A DNA stretch of 64,000 nt, taken from assembly GCA_963573315.1 (NCBI GenBank), contig OY752143.1, forward strand, positions 2,666,001-2,730,000. The letters are read 5' to 3'. The position numbers and the translations under genes are program-made. The notes beneath the pieces were generated by a model, which was not told the DNA's origin, made no database searches, and worked only from the letters and a program-made list of their open reading frames with translations. Shown in pieces: positions 39,601 to 52,712 of this stretch. Every line of letters begins with the position of its first letter. Within the stretch, counting starts at the first letter, position 1. The stretch comes from Entomortierella parvispora (lineage: Eukaryota; Mortierellomycota; Mortierellomycetes; Mortierellales; Mortierellaceae).

Positions 39601-39950
39601 ACTCGAGAACCGCCATTCTGGGCCATATCCAACAGGGTAACTCGCCTTCGCCGTTGGACCGTGTGCGTGCTATGCGTCTGGCGATTTGCTCTATTGACTT
39701 TTTCGAGGAGCATGCATGTGGGTCGTCAGCGTCGTCGACGACGTCTCATGTTTCAAATGGACCGGCCGTTTATAACAAGGACCCGGATAGCATTGCAGTG
39801 GCGGGTATCCACGGCAGCAATGTTAGCTTCACAAGCGTCGAGGGTCTGCTCAAGGACACTGACCTCAAGAACCGGAAGCCAGCGCAAACGTGGTGGATGG
39901 ACTACAAGCGGACAGGTAACCTCCTGGCGCGCCGCACCGACCTGCTGTGA
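36620..39950 (+). CDS. PFK1: ATP-dependent 6-phosphofructokinase, two-domain fungal type
   Basis: Four exons, 36620-36928, 37234-37606, 37698-38593 and 38691-39950, sum to 2838 nt (945 aa). The enzyme phosphorylates fructose 6-phosphate in the committed step of glycolysis, in the cytosol. The first ~190 residues form the glyoxalase-like N-terminal extension of fungal subunits ([19 protein letters not shown]). The catalytic half follows with [17 protein letters not shown] (ATP loop), [22 protein letters not shown] (catalytic Asp), [14 protein letters not shown] and LGHVQRGG. The second, regulatory half repeats the fold with altered catalytic residues ([50 protein letters not shown]). Only one subunit gene is seen in this window. 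Intron 1 is the longest (305 nt). The stop is followed by AATAAA-like sequence at about 39995. Start chosen as the first Met after the CT-rich leader. Confidence 0.97.
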
Positions 39951-43130
<3,180 letters not shown>

Positions 43131-43288
43131 TCAATTATTATACCAGGGGTAGAAAGGCGCCGAATAAAAGGAGCTGTCATATCAAACAAAAGAGTCTGAA
43201 TATTTGGACAAGAGAGGGGACAGAGGTTTGTCTTGTTGTTCAGTAAGGTGGGAAATCTGTCCCAAATGCACACATATTCTTTATTGAA

Positions 43289-44710
43289 CTACTTCTTGCG
43301 GGCACCACTCTCGCTGTACGCGCTAAGAATGTGCTCAATAATGGAATCCATGCCAACGCCATTCTTGACCTGAGCAAAAACCGTAGGTCCTGGTCCTCGC
43401 ATCTTTGCTGAATCTCTGGCCATCACGTCCAAGTTGGCGCCTACAATCTCGGCCAAATCCGTCTAGAGGAGATAAAAAAACGAAGAGGGATTATGAGCTG
43501 ACTGGTGAATATTGTACTTTCTTTTGGAATAGATGTGACTTTGTGGACTATACCTTATTGATTACAAGTAGATCCGACTGACTGGTTCCTGGACCTCCCT
43601 TGCGAGGAACCTTGTCTCCTCCTGCCACATCAATGACTATATACAGATGGGTACATTAGCAAACGCGTTCAAGACCCCAAGCAAAGAGAGCAAGAAGAAA
43701 AAGGAAAAAAAAGAAAGAAAGAAGGTAGTAGGAGGAGATCGGAGAGACGTACCATAGATGATATAATCGGCCAATTCACGCGAGTAGTTGGCTGCCAAGT
43801 TATCACCACCACTCTCGATCAACAACAACTCTGGGTTGAATTTTGCCTGCAATTGTTCCAAAGCTGCCAAGTTGGCCGAGATATCCTCTCGAATGGCGGC
43901 ATGGGGGCATCCTCCAGTCTCAATCGCCATGATCCGCTCAGGATCCTCTAGGGCCTTATTCCGGATCAAGAAATCCGTGTCCTCGGTCGTAAAGATATCG
44001 TTGGTCACACAGGCCAGACTGAACTCTTTGGACAGACGACGACACAACTCGAGCATCAACGCTGTCTTTCCTGAGCCGACAGGTCTTTTTTATAAGAAAG
44101 AGGAAATGATAAGAAAAGACATTTTCGTTAGTTTTGTGACTCGAAGTAAGATGAAAGAAATGCTATCGCGTCGAAAGAAAGGGTGGTCCGGGATGGTGGT
44201 ATCCAATCACATGGGTCATGCAAGAAAGATAGTATAATAAAATGGATCAAAGAAGTTGCCCGCGCCTTGCTCGGGATTCTGCCTTGATTGTGGGCACTCT
44301 TTTTTTTTTTTTTTTCTTCACCACTCCCCCTTCACAAAGAAAGGGAAACCACAAAGAGAGAGAGAGCGAGAGACCATGAAAACATACCCTCCAATTCCAA
44401 CAGTGAAGGTCCGTTCTTCCCAATCGCGGTTGTCGTAAACGGGCAACACGCGCTCAACAAATTTGCCAGCAGTGTCGATCTGTTCATGACGGTGCCCGTG
44501 TTCGATATCGGCTTGGGTCCATCCATCGTATTTGGTCAGGTTGTATTTTTGGCTGCTCGTCAACTTGGGTTCCTCATGGTCGTGGGAATGACCATGGCTG
44601 TGTCCAGCATGGTCGTGTGAATGAGAGTGTCCTTCCCCACTGTGTTCATGGTGGTGGTGGTCCTGAGTTCCAGGAGAGGTTGAACCGTGTTTTTCAAAGC
44701 GACAGGACAT
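43289..44710 (-). CDS. ureG: UreG, urease accessory GTPase with His-rich N-terminus
   Basis: The four exons in transcript order are 44710-44388, 44084-43753, 43636-43554 and 43462-43289, 912 nt (303 aa). UreG delivers nickel to urease in a GTP-dependent way. The P-loop GPVGSGKT (108-115) is rebuilt by the first splice. The core motifs follow: [15 protein letters not shown], the [12 protein letters not shown] metal site (Cys-Pro-His), [25 protein letters not shown] and INKTDLAE, with the second and third splices placed exactly at VIDVAGG and NK/TD. The first 45 residues hold 15 His (8, 18-21, 23, 28, 30, 32, 34, 37, 39, 41, 43, 45), probably a nickel-binding tail. The gene is divergent from urease, 1.6 kb away, which supports shared function. 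The start is the only Met ahead of the His-rich part. Confidence 0.96.
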
Positions 44711-46346
44711 TGTTCTTAGGAGGGAGTCTTGGTTGGCTGTTGTCGGTTGGTTGGGAGAGGAAAGAATGTGGTTGACGATACAAGAAGAAGGAAGGAAAAG
44801 GGGCGAGGAAGGGTACGACAGAGAAAAGTGCCTTTAGAGCCTCGTCAATTGTAATCCTCTGTAAAGTGAAATACCAACGGTGCCCACTTTTGGGTTTCCC
44901 CGAGCTGCCCTTGACAGCGATTGGTGTAAGACCCGAAAGGGAGGTTGCAGCCGAGGAAGGAGTTCGAGGTCTCGTGTGCAGTGCAGCTCAGGAAACTCAT
45001 GCCTCGATAGGCAATGAAAATCAAGTACAGTACCATCCCCGAATCATTTATTGCATTCGGACAAAAGCACGCCGCTATTATTGTTGTTTGTTGCTGTTGT
45101 TGTTCAACATCTACCGATTCTTTTAGAGATCACAAAGACAATCAAGAGTTTGTTCTAGCCTCCACGTTTTACTTCAAAGGAATGGAGAAGGAGGAGGAGG
45201 AGTCAGCAGGAAAATGAGCGGGTTCTCAAAAGGGTTTCGACCTATCGAGGTTCATTCCGGAGAAATGAACGTTCGCCTTTTGTGGAAAGAGTTGTTTTCC
45301 TGCTCCTGCGCTCGTGGTTGGAGATTTAAAATAAAAAAAAAAATAAATAAAAATCGCGGTTGCGTCCTATCATGGACCCTCCCACATGGCGCTGGGGGGG
45401 CGGGCAAACAATGAAAATGACTTGGCGGTACCTCTGAGGGGCGTCGCACCAAAAAGAAGTGTCATTGATCATTCTTTGCCCTTTTTGAGATGTGTCGGAC
45501 GCTAAACGGAGGCAGGTCCGCGATGGTGCATTGCGTCTTCCAAGTGAACTGCAACCAACGTGCATAAACGGGCATGCGAAAGAAAAAGTGGAGCTCTAAA
45601 TCTCGGTCATTGGAGCTTGGCTAGGGCATGGAACCATTGGCGCAAAGAGAGTCGGAAAAACATCCAACATCCACTCTTTCATCATGAATCATGATGGGGC
45701 ACAGGCTAGTACAGTGCAGTCGTATGCTTCTGCAATGGGCATGGTGCGAGAAGTGCATGTGTCAACGGATCGATCCATAGCAAAGCCAAGGGGATGTTGG
45801 CAGAGAAGAAGCGAAGAAGTACATCAGGAAAGGGTGGGCGGTTGGGTCCAATTGGGGCAGGGAGAGAGGAGTGTATAGAAGAGAGATAGCGAGAGGGGGG
45901 AGAAAAGAGAGGAAGAGAATGCTGGGGATGGTCCAGGCACTGAGTCCGCCAGCCCGCCGGTCGTCCAGACCGCCAGTCAAACGTTTAGATTGATGGTTGA
46001 CTTCCACTCGCCAGCGCTCCTTCTGCGATTCCGGATGCCCATCTGGGTGTCTCTTTTTCTTGTTTATCTGTATCTCTTTTTCTATCTTCTTCACTCTTTG
46101 CTCTTCGCTCTTCGCTCTCACTCTTTACTCTTCGTTCTTCATTCTTCACTCTTCACTCTTCACTCTTCACTCTTCACTCTTCACTCTTCACTCTTCACCT
46201 CCTCTCTCTTTCTCTCTCACACACACTTTCTCTCACTCTCTACTCTCACCCTCTCTTATTCTTTTCCTTTCTCCCTGCCTCCCCTCCTCCTACACTTTTT
46301 GTCATCGTCCTGTATCAACCACTCTATTTCATCCACACAACCAGCA
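44711..46346. promoter_or_regulatory. shared upstream region of ureG and urease
   Basis: This 1636-bp spacer separates divergent ureG and urease. Near ureG it is purine-rich on the + strand (44750-44830), so it is a CT-rich leader on the ureG strand. Near urease (46060-46345) it is CT-rich on the + strand and includes a heptamer array. A few GATA-type HGATAR words occur (for example near 45002, 45241, 45368, 45884 and 46083), but at about the number expected by chance. No gene is seen. Confidence 0.55.
46144..46198. repeat. CTTCACT heptamer array in the urease leader
   Basis: About eight near-perfect copies of CTTCACT lie 150-200 bp upstream of the urease start, preceded by degenerate CTCTTCG variants from about 46098. 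Confidence 0.92.
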
Positions 46347-49300
46347 ATGAAGCTTGTACCGCGCGAACTCGACAAGCTAGTCTTGCACCAAGTTGGATAT
46401 CTCGCCCAAAAGCGCCTCGCTCGTGGTCTGCGTCTTAACAACACGGAAGCGACAGCCCTGATCGCCAGTCAGCTTGCAGAGTTCATTCGAGATGGTCGAC
46501 ATTCCGTAGCAGATCTTATGGACCTGGGCAAGCAGTTTCTGGGTCGTCGTCAAGTCTTGCCAGGCGTAGCTGAGATCCTGATCGAGGTCCAGATCGAAGG
46601 CACTTTTCCCGACGGTACGAAGCTTGTGACAGTCCATGATCCGATTAGCAATGAGAACGGCAACCTGGAGCTGGCCCTCCACGGCAGTTTCTTGCCCGTG
46701 CCGGATGTGGATCAATTCTTTCCTCCCATCACAGAGCAAGAAGAGGTGGCTTTCCTTCACCCACCAGGTGCCATTGTCACGGTGCCAGGCAGTCTGACGT
46801 TGAACAAAGGTCGTCAGCGCCTTCGACTGGAGATCACGAACACGGGCGATAGACCCATCTTGGTAGGTTGTTTGTTGCGACTGGTTTGATGCAAAGACTT
46901 GATGATGGGCATGGTCACCGGAGGATGATGGGATCTTTTCTACCAACCACTCGATCTTGTCACCCACCTCCCCGCCCATGCTACGGTTGTCCTGCATGGA
47001 CTCGCAGCACGCGAGTCTTTTGCTTTTTGCTACGACACAACCCTGCACCACACGCACAATTTCGCCATATCTTGTCACCGGCAATCGGCGACAGTCCAGA
47101 TTCCCGTTGCCACCAAAACCAACCAACCAGAGGGCAAGAAACAAGCTCTGAAATATTTCCGTGGGCGGGCAGGCGACTGGTCGGACAGATAGGCAGACGG
47201 ACGAAAGAGAGAGCGACCCTGTTTTTCATATGTCAACACCCTATCGGACGACCGCAGGCACTTCAGGGGAGCAGCGGGTTATCTTGTCTCCCCGGAAAGA
47301 ACAAACACAAGGGCACACGGTGGAGATTGCATCACAGGCCACTGCCATTTTTAATTGCCTATCTCTCGCGTGTTTGCTTGTTTACAAACATCGGCATGCA
47401 CCCTCGATTTCGATCTGCCTCCCTTTTTGCCCTTCTCCTTGTTTCTCCACATTTGCTTCATTCAAACATGTCTGTTTTTGGATTTTGGATCTTGAAAGGG
47501 ACTGTTCGTGGGATGATCTTGGTGTTACTGCGATTTCTCTGACCGCGGTATTCCTCTGTATTGCGAAAACGAGGGTGCTGATTACAAAACCAAGTGTTAC
47601 TGCCTGGTGTGTCAGAGAGAGAAAGGGGCCACAATTGCACTGTAGCTTTTGACTAACCCTCAAAAAAATCAACTTTAGGTCGGTTCTCATTTCCATCTTA
47701 TCGAGTCAAACAGCGCACTGATGATGGATAGGGCGCTGGCGTACGGCCGTAGACTTGACATCCCCGCTGGCTCAGCTATCCGATTCGAGCCGGGTGAAAA
47801 GCACACGGTGACGATTGTGAGCATCGGAGGCAAAAAGCGTATTTCTGGAGGAAACAATTTGGCCACAGGGGTTGTGGACCCTGAACGTCTAAAGGATATC
47901 ATGCCCAGCCTGATTTCAAAGAACTTCATGCATATGGATCAATCACCCTCCCTAAACACCCAACCCCTTCCAGAGTACACAATTCCGCGAGAGGTCTATC
48001 AATCGTTCTATGGACCTACAGTAGGAGACAGAGTGCGATTGGGCGATACCAACCTTTGGATTGAGATTGAGCGCGATTTTACTCATTACGGAGACGAATG
48101 CAAGTTTGGAGGCGGAAAGGTCCTAAGAGAGGGCATGGGTCAAGCCAACGGCGTTGCTGACGAGGATGCTCTGGACTTGGTGATTACCAATGCAATCATT
48201 CTTGACTATACTGGAATTTACAAGGTACAGTCAGTCGTACTGGGTCGACCAGAGGCAATGATGTAAACTGCGATATCTCTAAACCCTTGAATCTAGATCT
48301 CTAAACCGCAATCTGCTTACTGTTTGCACCTCATAGGCCGACATTGGTATCAAGAACGGACTTATTGCAGGAATTGGTAAAGCTGGTAACCCCGATGTAA
48401 TGGAAGACGTCATGCCCAACATGATTGTGGGTGTGACAACAGAGGTCATGGCCGGAGAACACCAGATTGTCGTAGCAGGAGGTATCGACACCCATGTGCA
48501 TTACATCTGCCCACAGCTGATTGAAGAGGCTCTGACCTCGGGATTGACGACACTTGTCGGAGGAGGAACCGGTCCTAACACTGGATCAAATGCGACGACG
48601 TGTACACCTGCTGCCGAGTTTATCAAAATGATGATGCAGGCCACGGACGCTTCACCTGTCAATATTGGTATCACTGGAAAAGGAAACACTGCCCACTTGA
48701 ACGGAATCCACGATCAGGTCAAGGCTGGTGTTGTTGGATTGAAGCTGCACGAGGATTGGGGAACAACTCCTGCTGCTATTGACAACTGTTTGACAGCTTG
48801 CGATCTTTACGATGTTCAGGTAAGACAGGTGATGGCGATCGGGACTTTAACAGGCGTCTTGTCATTTCCTGTGTCTAACCTCTCTAACCTTGCCAACCGA
48901 TCTGTAATTCGTACAGGCCACGATTCATACCGATACTCTTAACGAAGCTGGGTTTGTACAGTCAACCGTTGGAGCTATCGGAGGCCGTACCATCCATACA
49001 TACCACACGGAAGGAGCTGGTGGAGGACATGCCCCGGATATTATCACAGTTTGTGGTCAGGCCAACGTCTTGCCCTCAAGTACAACACCAACTCTTCCCT
49101 TTACCAAAAACACACTGGATGAACATATTGATATGTTGATGGTCTGTCATCACTTGGATAAAAACTTGCCCGAAGACGTTCACTTTGCAGAGAGTCGAAT
49201 CCGCGGAGAAACCATTGCCGCCGAGGGCTGCCTTCATGACATGGGTGCCATCAGTATGATCAGCAGTGACGCCCAGGCGATGGGTCGAATTGGCGAGGTG

Positions 49301-50007
49301 GTGAGTCGGACGTGGATGTTGGCGGATCGGATGAAGCAGGTCCGGGGTCATATTGAGGATGACAGACCCGATATGTTTGTGACGACAGCAGACAACTTCC
49401 GTGTCAAGCGTTACGTCGCCAAATACACGATCAACCCGTAAGTTGCAGACGACAGAATGGATGTGTTTGCCCACTTTTTCCTTTCATAGCCTTGCCTAAC
49501 TGGTGATATATTTCTGGTTCTCTCCACAGAGCAATTGCCCATGGTTTCTCTCATCTTGTGGGCTCGATCGAAGTAGGCAAGATGGCCGATCTGGTCATGT
49601 ACGACCCCGCAAGCTTTGGCACCAAGCCTCAGCACGTCCTCAAGTCGGGCGTGGTCACGTATTCGGCCATGGGTCTTGCCAATGGTAGTATACCATCGAC
49701 CCAACCAATCATGCTTAGACCCATGTTTGGAGCCATCGGCAGTGCTGCCGCGGCCAATTCTGTGGTCTTTATGAGTCAAGCAGCGGTGGACTTGAACCGC
49801 GGAGAGGAGTATGGATTGAAAAAACGCGTCGAGGCCATCAGGAATTGCCGAGATATCTCAAAAGCAGATATGAAGTTGAACGATTACTGTCCGGTGGTAA
49901 AGGTCGATCCAGAATCATTTGAGGTCAGCGTGGAGGATGTGATGATTAGCGACATGGTCAAGCCCGCGGACACTCTGCCTCTTGCACAGAGCATGTATAT
50001 TTTCTAA
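46347..50007 (+). CDS. URE1: urease, single-chain fungal/plant type
   Basis: Five exons, 46347-46862, 47679-48224, 48337-48819, 48917-49437 and 49530-50007, sum to 2544 nt (847 aa). Urease hydrolyses urea to ammonia and carbamate in the cytosol. The protein is a gamma-beta-alpha fusion. Residues 1 to about 100 are gamma ([20 protein letters not shown]), followed by beta ([19 protein letters not shown]) and the alpha catalytic part. All nickel-site residues are present and fall at the jack-bean numbers: His407 and His409 (DTHVHYICP), carbamylated Lys490 (LKLHEDWG), His519 (TIHTDTLNE), His545 ([15 protein letters not shown]) and Asp633 ([10 protein letters not shown]), with flap Cys592-His593 (VCHHLD). 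Intron 1 is unusually long (816 nt), and introns 2-4 are near 100 nt. It ends in MYIF like other eukaryotic ureases. Its stop lies 79 bp from the convergent hydrolase stop. Confidence 0.98.
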
Positions 50008-50086
50008 AAGAGAGACCTCTTCAACCTTCATACCCTTTGTTTTATTTGCCAATCATTAAAAATCCACCCAAATTTGTGTACAGTAA

Positions 50087-51378
50087 CTACTCCTTACTGG
50101 CCTCAACGACCCTGTTGGTGAAAGTCGCAAGTCGATGGATGGCTTCCTCAGCACACTTCTTCTGCTCTGGGTCCGTCCAATCTCCTCGGCCTATTGTAAT
50201 CACCGGGCAAGAGAATATAAGAGAATACAAGAAAAAGGGAAGACACACGTCCAAACAAGTAGAAAAGATAATGGCGCGTTAGTGCTTATTCATTGGACGC
50301 GTTCTTTGTCGCGGCCAAATGGGGTGATTATTTTTCCAATTTTTTTTCTTTTACCTCCAGTCCATCCGTGATGCATGGTCGTAAAGCGGTATTGCTCCGA
50401 CTTGATCTTTGTGTCTTTCTCGTTGGCCACAGCAATCAGAGGCACCTAAACCATTACAAGAACAGGAAAACACATGAAGTGGAGGGACGAATGGTTTTGC
50501 CGAAAGAAAAAAAAAGGTGCTAGAAGAATGATTTGCTTGTTTTGTAGTTACCATGTCGGGATCGTCTTTGGCAGGCAGCAGGATAACCGGGCATCTAGCA
50601 GCCCTCATCAATTCCTCCGTCATCATAGAAGGGTGAGGACCACCCGCGGCCAAGAATGGCATCTTCTCATCCGCCGCAGCCTCCAGGGCTTTCAACGCAC
50701 CCCAGCACTGTCCATAGATCACGAAATGAGTACATCCATCCTTTTTCAGATCCTCGACGGCTGCCTGGATCACAGTATCCAGATGCGTCGGTGCTCCGTA
50801 TGCACCATTGACTTGAAGCCATTCAAGCATCTTTGGTCGCTCTCCAAACAGCTCGGCGGGGACTCGATTCGTCTTGTAAAAGAGGTTGGGAACAGAGACT
50901 TGGAATCCACCATGGGCGACTGCTAGGCGCTTATGGGGAAGAGAGTGTAAAAAGGAAAAGATGAGGCGTGGGAAAATCAAGACAAGACTCGCTCTGCGCT
51001 GACACTTTGGTGGCTCTCCAAGGAGCTCATCTCTCTTGTCCTTACGTCAAAGAATTGATACCCGGTCGGATGATATCTTTGAAGAGAGAGAGAGAGAGAG
51101 AGGGAAAGAGAAAGAGAAAGAGAAAGAGAAGAAAGGATGGTAAGTTCTGAGCGGATCAGTTCCATGAGGCTGACAGTGCTTTGATAATGTCAGGGACTTT
51201 ACCCAACGACATCGTACACGCCAATGATTCCTGTTGTCGCAGTTTTGGGTCCAGTGCGGTAGGTCTTGTGTTCTTGCTGCTCGTGGTGGGCAACGTGCAG
51301 GACCTTTTCCTGGCCCTTGTTCTTCCAGACGGTCTCGGTTGCGGGAGTATTGCAGCAGGAGTCGGTCAGCCCAGACAT
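50087..51378 (-). CDS. dienelactone hydrolase family protein, paralogue B (five exons)
   Basis: The exons in transcript order are 51378-51203, 51076-51046, 50929-50552, 50445-50355 and 50190-50087, 780 nt (259 aa). It is an alpha/beta-hydrolase of the dienelactone hydrolase type. The nucleophile is Cys144 in IYGQCWGA (Cys in place of the usual Ser), and the catalytic His lies in TMHHGW (220/221). The acid is probably one of the Asp in LLPAKDDPDM. The N-terminus has a conserved ACC-type start (SCCNTPATETVW) shared with its neighbour. The substrate is unknown; fungal relatives resemble the yeast AIM2 protein. It is the tandem copy of the gene at 51562-52712, 184 bp away and in the same direction. 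An extra intron splits the YDVVG/YHPTGYQFFD segment that is continuous in the neighbour. Confidence 0.92.
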
Positions 51379-51561
51379 TTTTTTTCTGAAGGTATTGAGG
51401 AGAAGAGAGGAGTGGAGAGAGAAAGAAAGAGAGAGAGAGCGAGAAGTTGGCATGGTGAAAGAAAAGAGAAAAGAGAAGGATGATGTAACAGCCACATTTT
51501 TTAATGGAGAAAAGAGAGACAGAAAAAAAAAGGAGGGTCACATCATCACATGGACAAGTTG

Positions 51562-52712
51562 CTAGTCTTTGCTAGCCTTGACAACTTGGTCGGTGAAGCT
51601 GGCGAGAAGATGAATCGCCTCCTCGATACACTTGCGCTGAGCAGGATCCGCCCAATCTCCTCGACCTAAAGATGTTCAACATAGCATCAAAATGAGTTGT
51701 CAACACCAAAAATCGTGGTGTTTCTTTATGGATTGTATAGGAGTTATTCCACGGATTACCTCCAGTCCATCCATGGTGCATGGTGTCGAATCTGTGCTGC
51801 ACCGACTTGATCTTAAGACTCTTCTCGTTAGCAACTGCGATCAAAGGAACCTGTATCGCCCGGAAAAAAAGAGATTTGCCCCAGATTAGCTCGTCAATTA
51901 GACATGGTTGCACAAGGATGTCAATTAGACGTGGTTACACAAGGACAACGAAAAAAACGGACAAGATTTTCCGAAGAGGGGGAGATTTACCATGTCATCG
52001 TCGGTTTTGGCCGGCAACAGGATGATCGGGCACCTCGCACCTCTCATCAGAGCTTCAGACATTCTCGAGGGATGAGGTCCTCCAGTTGCCAAGAATGGCA
52101 TAGTGCTATCTGCAGCTGCCTCCAAAGCTTTCCATGCTCCCCAACACTGTCCATAAATAACGAAATGGGTGCATCCATCCTTTCTCAGATCCTCGACAGC
52201 TGCTCGAATCAAGGCATCCAAATGAGTGGGAGCTCCGTATGAACCATGTTCTTCCATCCATACCATCCGTTCCTCTCGATCCTTGAAGAGATGTGATGGT
52301 ACCTTGCCAGCCTCACGGAAAAGGTTTGGGACAGAGACCTGGAACCCGCCGTGCGCTAAGGCGAGATGCTATCGACGAAAGCAAACGTGTGAGAAAAAGA
52401 TGCTGGGCAAGTATTTTTTTTCCAGAATAGAATACCAATCCTCCAGACCCGGACGAAGCACAAGAGGACATTCTTTTACGACTTTGATTCTACTCTCTAA
52501 TATCAAGTTCGTACGTCATAATAGCAGAGTGTCGAGGGGTGATACCCAAGGACATCGTACACGCCAATGATACCCGTTGTAGCGGTTCTGGGTCCAGTTC
52601 TATACGTCTTGTCTTCATGTCCATCGACATGCAGGGATTTGAATTCGCCTTTGTTCTGCCAGACGGTCTCCGTCGCAGGGGTGTTGCAGCAAGCCGGGGT
52701 CAAGTCAGACAT
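51562..52712 (-). CDS. dienelactone hydrolase family protein, paralogue A (four exons)
   Basis: The exons in transcript order are 52712-52515, 52368-51991, 51850-51760 and 51665-51562, 771 nt (256 aa). The last three exons have exactly the same lengths as the last three of paralogue B (378, 91 and 104 nt), and long stretches are identical (HGGFQVSVPNLF, YGAPTHLD, DGCTHFVIYGQCWGA), so this is a tandem duplication. Cys141 is the nucleophile and His217/218 (TMHHGW) the catalytic His. The presumed acid region reads LLPAKTDDDM. Where B has VANEKDTK, A has VANEKSLK. Exon 1 here corresponds to exons 1 and 2 of B fused. Function is probably as for B: hydrolysis of a lactone or a small ester, cytosolic. 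No signal peptide is seen. Confidence 0.92.

Noticed and set aside
44711-46346. GATA-factor sites as evidence of nitrogen regulation of urease
   Set aside because: About five HGATAR words in 1.6 kb on both strands is close to chance expectation, so they do not support a claim.
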